Assembly (NCBI GenBank): GCA_947068385.1 | Contig: CAMTBF010000115.1 | Location: forward strand, 1-9,184 | Origin: an uncultured Lachnospiraceae bacterium | Lineage (GTDB): Bacteria; Bacillota; Clostridia; Lachnospirales; Lachnospiraceae | Direction: 5' to 3' | DNA: 9,184 nucleotides | Shown here: positions 4,470-9,184 of the stretch, piece by piece | How the letters are laid out: every line of letters begins with the position of its first letter | Numbering within the stretch: the first letter of the stretch is position 1 | Program-made: the position numbers and the translations under genes | Notes under the pieces: generated by a model | What the model saw: the letters and a program-made list of their open reading frames with translations, nothing else | What the model was told of the DNA's origin: nothing | Databases searched by the model: none

Positions 4470-5438
4470 ATGGAATTGGCAACGGTAATCTTCTTGTTTC
4501 TCGTAGGGATCGTATTCATCGTAAAGGGCGGGGACTTCTTCGTGGACGCGGCCTCCTGGATCGCGGAGGTCAGCGGCATCCCCAAGCTGATCGTGGGGGC
4601 CACAATCGTCAGCCTGGCCACCACCCTGCCGGAGATGCTGGTCTCCGTCATGGCAGCAGCCAAGGGCAGCGTGGACATGGCCATCGGCAACGCCGTGGGC
4701 AGCGTCACCGCCAACATCGGCCTGATCATGGCGATTTCCCTGATCTGCATGCCGGGCATCATCAGGCGGGCGGATTATCTCATGAAATCAGTCCTGATGC
4801 TGGCCGCCTCCGTCCTGATCGTGCTGGCCGGCATGGCGGGCGAGATGGGCACTGCCATCACCATCGCCATGATGGTCATCTTTTTCTTCTTCCTGTGGGA
4901 GAACGTGAGCTCCGCCAAGCGCTCCATGAAAGCCAGCGCGGATACGGCGGGCCGCAGGAAGGTCGAGGGGAAGAAGGAAGTCGCCGTCAACCTGGTGAAG
5001 TTCGCGGTGGGCGCCGTGGGCATCGTCTGGGGCGCGGATCTCCTGGTGGACAACGGCAGCGCCCTGGCCGCCATGGTGGGGGTGCCGGAGCGGGTCATAG
5101 GCGTGACCATCATCGCCGTGGGGACCTCCCTGCCGGAGTTGGTCACCACCGTCACCGCCATCATCAAGAAGCAGTCCTCGCTCTCCGTGGGCAATATCCT
5201 GGGGGCGAACATCATCGACCTGACCTTGATCCTGCCCCTGTGCTCTCTGGTGTCCGGGAAAGCGCTGCCCATCGCGGCCACCTCCGCCAGGTACGACCTT
5301 CCGGCCTGCCTTTTGGTGGGATGCATCGCCGTGATCCCCGCCATGGCTTTCCAGAAGTTCCAGAAATGGCAGGGCATCCTGCTCCTGTGCGTGTATGCGG
5401 TCTATCTGTACCTGACCTGTTCTGCCGTAGTGGCCTAA
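4470..5438 (+). CDS. CaCA-family cation exchanger (Na+/Ca2+ antiporter type), possible Mn2+/Ca2+ exporter
   Basis: A 322-residue inner-membrane antiporter of the YrbG/NCX type. It has two inverted halves joined by a charged loop (about residues 148-172). Repeat alpha-1 lies at 43-84 (GATIVSLATTLPE with E55, then GNAVGSVTANIG). Repeat alpha-2 lies at 211-250 (GVTIIAVGTSLPE with E223, then GNILGANIID). The two PE glutamates correspond to cation-binding residues of the family. Length and hydrophobicity are normal. In alpha-1 the usual GSN is GSV, so one conserved asparagine is shifted or lost. The start at 4470 has AGAGG 8 nt upstream; a longer frame from 4385 is out of frame and runs through the terminator. 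The Mn2+-type riboswitch in the leader implies that Mn2+ is sensed, so Mn2+ export is plausible. The 3' end overlaps the stop of the convergent transporter gene. Confidence 0.92.
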   Translation: MELATVIFLFLVGIVFIVKGGDFFVDAASWIAEVSGIPKLIVGATIVSLATTLPEMLVSVMAAAKGSVDMAIGNAVGSVTANIGLIMAISLICMPGIIRRADYLMKSVLMLAASVLIVLAGMAGEMGTAITIAMMVIFFFFLWENVSSAKRSMKASADTAGRRKVEGKKEVAVNLVKFAVGAVGIVWGADLLVDNGSALAAMVGVPERVIGVTIIAVGTSLPELVTTVTAIIKKQSSLSVGNILGANIIDLTLILPLCSLVSGKALPIAATSARYDLPACLLVGCIAVIPAMAFQKFQKWQGILLLCVYAVYLYLTCSAVVA

Positions 5439-6697
5439 CCGACATCCGTCTTAAATATTTTCCACCGCCTGGTACACAGCAGGCTAAGCAGCGTCCCCAG
5501 AGCGGCCACCAGCGCCCAGAGCCACAGCACGCTCTGCCAGCCCTTCTCCTGCGCCACCCAGGCGATTCCATAGCTGGAAAGCGCACTTCCCACATAGGTG
5601 CAGGAGTTCAATAGCCCGGAAATGGTACTCACCTTCCCCCTTTTCTGGAAAAAGGCGGGAAGCATGCTCACCAGGATGACGTTCACGCCGTACATGCAGC
5701 CGGTGACCAAAGCGGCAAGGCCCACTGATACCAGGACGTGGACAGAGGACAGGAAAGCAAGGAGCAGACTGCCGCAAAATCCCGTCAGGAAGACCACTCC
5801 GGCGCACAGCAGCTCGTTTCGGATGAGCTTCCGGTTCAGCACGGAAGTGATCTCCAGACAGACGATGGAGAAAATCGGAAGCACCACGCCGCTTAAGATT
5901 GCCGAGGAACTGTCCAGCGAAAACGTCGCGGCCACATAGCTGGGCATCCAGGTGGTGATGCCATCACGCAGGACACCCTGCATGACGATGGCCGGCATCA
6001 CCAGCACCAGCACCAGGACAGCGCTCTTTGAGAGCAGATGCCCTGGCTGGTCGGTGCCTGCTGCAGCGGGCCGGGGAGCGCTGCCTGTGCCGTCCTGCGC
6101 CCGGTTCCGGGCCTCTCCCGCGCGCTTCATCGCCGCCGGGATTCCTTTTATCCAGACCGCCGCAAAGCATATGGCGCCTGCCGCGCACAGGAAGAACAGG
6201 CTTTTCCACCCCTTCCATTGAATGCAGGCAGGTGCCAGCAGGTAGACGGCGATCGTCCCCGCGGACGAGCCCCAGGTCACCCGGACCACGGCCTTTTTAT
6301 AGGTATCCCCGTCCAGGCACGCCGACATGATCCGTACCATGGGCGGCCAGATCATGGCCTGGGCGAACCCGTTGATGCACCAGAAGACCAGAATCATTCT
6401 CGGCTCCGTGAAGATGGGGACGAGAAGGTTCATGCCCGCCGTGGTCAAAAGCCCTGCCAAAATCATCTTCTCAGGCTTCAGGCGGTCTCCCAGCCAGCCG
6501 CTGATCAGCTGCCCCGCCCCATAGGTGATGAAGCTTCCCGTCACCGCCATGGATGCCGCAACCTTACTGATGCCCTCCGCCCTTTCGATTTCCAGAAGCA
6601 CCGCGCCGTAATTGATTCTCGTCAGGTAACTGACGAAATAACATATGGTGCACAGAGCGATCAGCATCCCGCCATGCCCTTTGGTTTCCGTTTCCAT
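5435..6697 (-). CDS. Major facilitator superfamily transporter, OPA-like (organic phosphate:phosphate antiporter type)
   Basis: A 420-residue membrane protein with about 12 spans and a polar central loop (about 192-222). The first span carries SYLTRINYG with R27, resembling the YLxRKN arginine of GlpT/UhpT that contacts phosphate. It is followed by the MFS signature GWLGDRLKPEK (67-77) between spans 2 and 3. This places it near the OPA branch, whose members exchange sugar phosphates or glycerol-3-phosphate for phosphate. The substrate here is not certain, and a distant MFS sugar-acid transporter is the alternative. The ATG at 6697 follows AAAGGATGAGAGAAAG. It lies 105 nt downstream of the DeoR gene with no terminator between, so the two are probably co-transcribed. 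Its TAG (5435-5437) overlaps the TAA of the convergent exchanger gene. Confidence 0.85.
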   Translation of the reverse strand: METETKGHGGMLIALCTICYFVSYLTRINYGAVLLEIERAEGISKVAASMAVTGSFITYGAGQLISGWLGDRLKPEKMILAGLLTTAGMNLLVPIFTEPRMILVFWCINGFAQAMIWPPMVRIMSACLDGDTYKKAVVRVTWGSSAGTIAVYLLAPACIQWKGWKSLFFLCAAGAICFAAVWIKGIPAAMKRAGEARNRAQDGTGSAPRPAAAGTDQPGHLLSKSAVLVLVLVMPAIVMQGVLRDGITTWMPSYVAATFSLDSSSAILSGVVLPIFSIVCLEITSVLNRKLIRNELLCAGVVFLTGFCGSLLLAFLSSVHVLVSVGLAALVTGCMYGVNVILVSMLPAFFQKRGKVSTISGLLNSCTYVGSALSSYGIAWVAQEKGWQSVLWLWALVAALGTLLSLLCTRRWKIFKTDVG

Positions 6698-6802
6698 CGC
6701 TTTCTCTCATCCTTTCGGTTCTTTTTCCCGGCTCCGCCCGGATGCCCGCTTCCACGTCTTTTGTCAGACAGCCGCTCAAAAATTTACGCGCGATGCCTTC
6801 GG

Positions 6803-7576
6803 TCAGCCCTTCTTCCCTCTCAGCACCCGAATCTGGTTCTCCTGGTACAGGTTGTAGATTTCTTCCTCCAGCCCGGAGTCCGTCACCAAAATGCAGTCCT
6901 GCTTCATATCCGCGATTTTCAGAAACCCGCTTTTCTCGAATTTATCGCTGTCCGCAAGGAACACGGTCTCCCCCGCCCGGGCCATCATCCTCTTCTGTAT
7001 CGTGCACAATTCCCGGTCGTAGTCCATGATTCCGTACTGGATGGACACTGCCGACGGGCATAGGATGGCCTTGTCCGCATGGAACCGCTCCAGGGATTCC
7101 AGCACCCACGGGCCGTAAAACGCATTCTCCCTTCCCATATAAAAACCGGAACACAGGTACAGCTCGAAGCTTTCCTTATTTTTGAGCGCATCGAAGACGT
7201 CCAGACAGCTGGTGATTATGGTCAGCCTTTCAAAACGCTCCCGCAGCATTCCCGCGAATTCCACCGCCGTGCTTCCGCAGTCCACCATAAGGATGTCGGA
7301 TTCGGAGATCAGCTCTGCGGCATACTGCACCAGCTCCGCCTTTTTCTCGCGGTTCTTCCCGCTGCGCTCCTTCCGGTCCAGATATTCCCCGCTGCGCGGA
7401 ATCCGCAGGGCTCCGCCATGGACCCGGCGGAGGCAGCCTCGCTTCTCCAGCTCCAGCAGATCCCTGCGGATGGTCTCCACAGACACGCCAAACCGCTCCG
7501 TCAGCTCTCCGATTTTGGCCGCGCCCTTGGCGTTTATGAACTCTATGATTTCCCGTTGCCTCTCCGTGGCAAACAT
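6803..7576 (-). CDS. DeoR-family transcriptional regulator
   Basis: A 257-residue cytosolic repressor. The N-terminal winged helix-turn-helix (residues 1-56) reads MFATERQREII, IGELTERFGVSVETIRRDL, then RRVHGGA, all standard for DeoR/GlpR. The sensor domain (about 75-235) resembles the ribose-5-phosphate isomerase fold, with MVDCGST (97-103) where the family has D-x-G-T/S-T, and TDSG near the C-terminus. Such regulators release DNA on binding a phosphorylated sugar. I prefer ATG 7576, with AGGAG 8 nt upstream, over the in-frame GTG at 7582, which would abut the ribosome site. The promoter is overlaid with repeated CCACA words, suggesting autoregulation. The OPA-like transporter gene follows, which fits control by an organic phosphate. 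The downstream GH78 and upstream GPH genes may also be targets, but that is inference. Confidence 0.93.
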   Translation of the reverse strand: MFATERQREIIEFINAKGAAKIGELTERFGVSVETIRRDLLELEKRGCLRRVHGGALRIPRSGEYLDRKERSGKNREKKAELVQYAAELISESDILMVDCGSTAVEFAGMLRERFERLTIITSCLDVFDALKNKESFELYLCSGFYMGRENAFYGPWVLESLERFHADKAILCPSAVSIQYGIMDYDRELCTIQKRMMARAGETVFLADSDKFEKSGFLKIADMKQDCILVTDSGLEEEIYNLYQENQIRVLRGKKG

Positions 7577-7650
7577 TTGCACCTCTCCTATCCCGCTTAT
7601 CTTCCTCCGGCCGCGCCATATTCATATAATAACGGCCTTCCTGCCTGCTT

Positions 7651-7756
7651 TTTCCACACATCTGCAACTTATACCACATTATAACAACTATTTCCACATA
7701 TTGCAATAGGAAATCCACATGATATACACAGAATTCCCCACGCTAAATCATCCACA
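7651..7756. repeat. Phased CCACA repeats over the DeoR promoter, putative operators
   Basis: CCACA occurs at 7654, 7674, 7694, 7715 and 7752 on the plus strand, four of them preceded by TC as TTCCACA or ATCCACA. A variant, CCACG, lies at 7738. The first four are 20, 20 and 21 bp apart, close to two helical turns, so they lie on one face of the DNA. They bracket the -10 and -35 boxes of the DeoR gene. DeoR-family repressors commonly bind direct repeats. Confidence 0.5.
7678..7706 (-). promoter_or_regulatory. Sigma-A promoter of the DeoR-transporter operon
   Basis: On the minus strand TTGCAA (7706-7701), a 17-nt spacer and a perfect TATAAT (7683-7678) predict a start near 7671 and a leader of about 95 nt. 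One CCACA copy ends on the -10 box and another sits in the spacer, so repressor bound there would block polymerase. Confidence 0.75.
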
Positions 7757-7769
7757 CCGGTACCCTTTT

Positions 7770-7806
7770 TTCGGCTAATACTTATCTGAATATAATTTTC
7801 GCCGAA
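7770..7806. other. Second hairpin beyond the GPH terminator
   Basis: TTCGGC (7770-7775) pairs with GCCGAA (7801-7806) across a 25-nt AT-rich loop. On the minus strand it is followed by As, not Us, so it is not a terminator by itself. Its arms can also pair with the arms of the terminator at 7824-7871. Apart from these hairpins and the DeoR promoter with its repeats, I see no gene in 7583-7888. Confidence 0.4.
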
Positions 7807-7813
7807 CCCGTGA

Positions 7814-7871
7814 CAAAAAACAAGCATATCCCGGCTATTCTCTATTGTTTAGTATCTTAGCCGAAATATGC
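7814..7871 (-). terminator. Rho-independent terminator of the GPH symporter gene
   Basis: On the minus strand GCATAT (7871-7866) pairs with ATATGC (7829-7824), and CGGCTA (7863-7858) with TAGCCG (7837-7832), around a 20-nt loop. TTGTTTTTTG follows. It begins 18 nt past the symporter stop codon and separates it from the DeoR promoter. Confidence 0.85.
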
Positions 7872-7888
7872 CTGTCTTCAATAAAGCT

Positions 7889-9184
7889 TTATCCCTTCTT
7901 AGCCGCGTTCACCCGCTCCACCTGCTCCGCCAGCCGCTCCTTGGTCAGAGGATATGCGCCGAAGAGCAATGCCCCGGCCACGCACATGACGGCGGGCACG
8001 GCGATGGTGCAGACAATCAGGGCCGTGCGCACCGCCGGCGGCTGGGACTGGGCCTCCCCCTGGAAGCCTGCCGCCTCCAGGATATAGCCCGGGATGGCGC
8101 CGCCCACCCCCATGCCGCACTTGGTGATGAAGCCGGACAGCGCCGCGATGGCCGCGTCCGCCCTATAGCCCAGCTTCAGCTCCACGTAGTCCGTGTTGTC
8201 CGCCTGGATGCCATAGGTCAGGGGCATGCACAGCCCGTCCGCGAACCCGGCGATGGCCATGGCCACCAGCAGGATGGGGATGCTGGTGACGTCGATCAGA
8301 CGCAGTAGCGGTGCCGTGCCGATCAATGTCAGGCTCAGCATATAGGCTTTCTTTCGCCCAATCTTTCGAATCAAAGCGCCCACCAGCAGCGTAGCCGGGA
8401 GCAGCGCGCACAGCTGCACCACGGACACCACGCTCATCAGCTTCAAATCCCCGATCACATAGGTGAAGAAATAGGCCAGGGTGGTATTCATCACATATTT
8501 CCCAATCATGTAGATCAACGCGGCGGAAAAGGTGATCGCCACCGGCTTCTGGCCCAGGATGCGGAACAGATCCTTTATCTGATAGCTGTCCTTCCCCGGC
8601 TGGGCCTGCACCCGCTCCTTCAGCCCCAGCGCGCCCACGATGGAACAGCCCGCGATCACCGCCGTGGCGATCAATACCAGATTGATATAGCCCTCCTTCT
8701 CGGAGACGTTCCCGATGATCACAGGGGCGCTTAAGTTCACCAGAAAGGAGCCCAGGGTGTACACGAAGCCCTTCTGGGCGCTTAAAGCGCTGCGCTCCTC
8801 CATATCGAGAGTCATCACCGGCAGCATGCTGTTGAGCGAAATGTCCATCACCGGAAACAGCACCCCGATCATCAGGTAGGTCACATAGGCGATGGCCAGC
8901 TTCCCGGAGGTGGCCATCAGGGGCGCGAACCAAATCAGCAGGAAGTTCAGGGAACACAGCGCCGTGCCCACGATCAGGGTGGGGCGGAAATGCCCGTGCT
9001 TCGTGGTGGGCAGCCTATCGATGAGGAATCCCATAAAGGGATCCTTCAACGCGTCCATCACCCGGGCGATCAAGAACAGGGTGGCGCAGGCCGCCGGGTT
9101 CAGTCCTATCACATTGGTGTAGAATATCAGCAGGTAAGACCCCAGTATGGTCTGGATGGGGATATTCCCCAGGTTCGCCAGCGC
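7889..9184 (-). CDS. GPH-family sugar:cation symporter, MelB-like (5' end outside window)
   Basis: 431 codons are visible, and the start lies beyond 9184. The opening SYLLIFYTNVIGLNPAACAT, then FLIARVMDALKDPFMGFLIDR and HGHFRP, is the classic N-terminus of glycoside-pentoside-hexuronide symporters (MFS fold, 12 spans). Visible residues D44 and D48 in RVMDALKDP and D114 in PVMDISLNSM match in motif and near-exact spacing the cation-site acids D55, D59 and D124 of Salmonella MelB. The family drives sugar uptake with Na+ or H+. The YTD aspartate is asparagine here, and the visible part of helix I has no acidic residue, where MelB has D19. The cargo cannot be named; a rhamnoside or other plant glycoside is suggested only by the nearby rhamnosidase. 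It ends at TAA 7889-7891. The family is about 450-480 residues, so perhaps 10-20 are missing. Confidence 0.93.
   Translation of the reverse strand, partial: ALANLGNIPIQTILGSYLLIFYTNVIGLNPAACATLFLIARVMDALKDPFMGFLIDRLPTTKHGHFRPTLIVGTALCSLNFLLIWFAPLMATSGKLAIAYVTYLMIGVLFPVMDISLNSMLPVMTLDMEERSALSAQKGFVYTLGSFLVNLSAPVIIGNVSEKEGYINLVLIATAVIAGCSIVGALGLKERVQAQPGKDSYQIKDLFRILGQKPVAITFSAALIYMIGKYVMNTTLAYFFTYVIGDLKLMSVVSVVQLCALLPATLLVGALIRKIGRKKAYMLSLTLIGTAPLLRLIDVTSIPILLVAMAIAGFADGLCMPLTYGIQADNTDYVELKLGYRADAAIAALSGFITKCGMGVGGAIPGYILEAAGFQGEAQSQPPAVRTALIVCTIAVPAVMCVAGALLFGAYPLTKERLAEQVERVNAAKKG

Noticed and set aside
4397..5377. Minus-strand frames opposite the exchanger (121 and 200 codons)
   Set aside because: Shadows of a membrane protein gene, with no start signals or family motifs.
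4385..5614. A 409-codon plus frame longer than the exchanger
   Set aside because: It is out of frame with the exchanger, starts inside the terminator loop and yields an Arg/Gly/His-rich translation with no membrane segments. The 4470 frame gives both alpha repeats.
6038..7063. A 341-codon plus frame
   Set aside because: It crosses the OPA transporter, the intergenic gap and the DeoR gene in antisense; both minus frames have clear families.
7230..7718. A 162-codon minus frame overlapping the DeoR start
   Set aside because: It runs through the DeoR promoter and continues in a different frame inside the DeoR gene; its translation is not protein-like.
8163..8957. A 264-codon minus frame inside the GPH gene
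   Set aside because: Frame-shadow of the symporter: Arg/Gly/His-rich and without membrane segments.
1..9184. tRNA, rRNA, complete insertion sequences or phage attachment sites
   Set aside because: I looked for cloverleaf-like stretches, transposase genes with terminal repeats, and paired direct repeats at gene ends, and found none I could support.

Overview
The window reads as a piece of a Clostridia chromosome, most likely a gut Lachnospiraceae. The genes are GC-rich, use AGGAGG-type ribosome sites, and the regulatory gaps are AT-rich with consensus sigma-A promoters. The gene set (cytosolic GH78 rhamnosidase, MelB-type GPH symporter, DeoR regulator, CaCA exchanger behind a yybP-ykoY-like leader, Rpn-type nuclease remnant) is typical of that group. 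The organism assignment is inference.

Layout. (1) Positions 1-2156, minus: most of an alpha-L-rhamnosidase, running off the left edge, with its own promoter. (2) 2260-2760: an AT-richer regulatory island with two divergent ribbon-helix-helix (RHH) genes. The minus gene is cut down to 31 codons; the plus gene is a complete 63-residue protein. Both have near-perfect sigma-A promoters, and copies of a GGTTCACTG-like word sit inside both. Each transcript ends in a hairpin terminator. (3) 2862-3242, minus: the C-terminal remnant of an Rpn/PD-(D/E)XK transposase-like protein with a run of 12-bp repeats. (4) 3401-4107, plus: two small proteins of unknown function, one with a signal-like N-terminus (138 aa) and one single-span membrane protein (47 aa). 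(5) 4211-5438, plus: promoter, a yybP-ykoY-like (Mn2+) riboswitch whose closing helix competes with a terminator, and a CaCA-family cation exchanger. (6) 5435-7706, minus: a DeoR-family regulator followed by an OPA-like major facilitator transporter, probably one transcript. It meets the exchanger gene head-on with overlapping stop codons. (7) 7770-7871: terminator hairpins. (8) 7889-9184, minus: a GPH sugar:cation symporter running off the right edge.

How it fits together. The rhamnosidase has no visible export signal, so it probably acts on rhamnosides already imported. The GPH symporter and the OPA-like transporter are candidate importers. The DeoR protein has a CCACA repeat array over its own promoter and probably controls itself and the OPA-like transporter in response to a phosphorylated sugar. 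The exchanger is controlled separately, very likely by Mn2+. The RHH pair and the nuclease remnant look like an inserted or decaying accessory patch between the carbohydrate gene and the ion gene.
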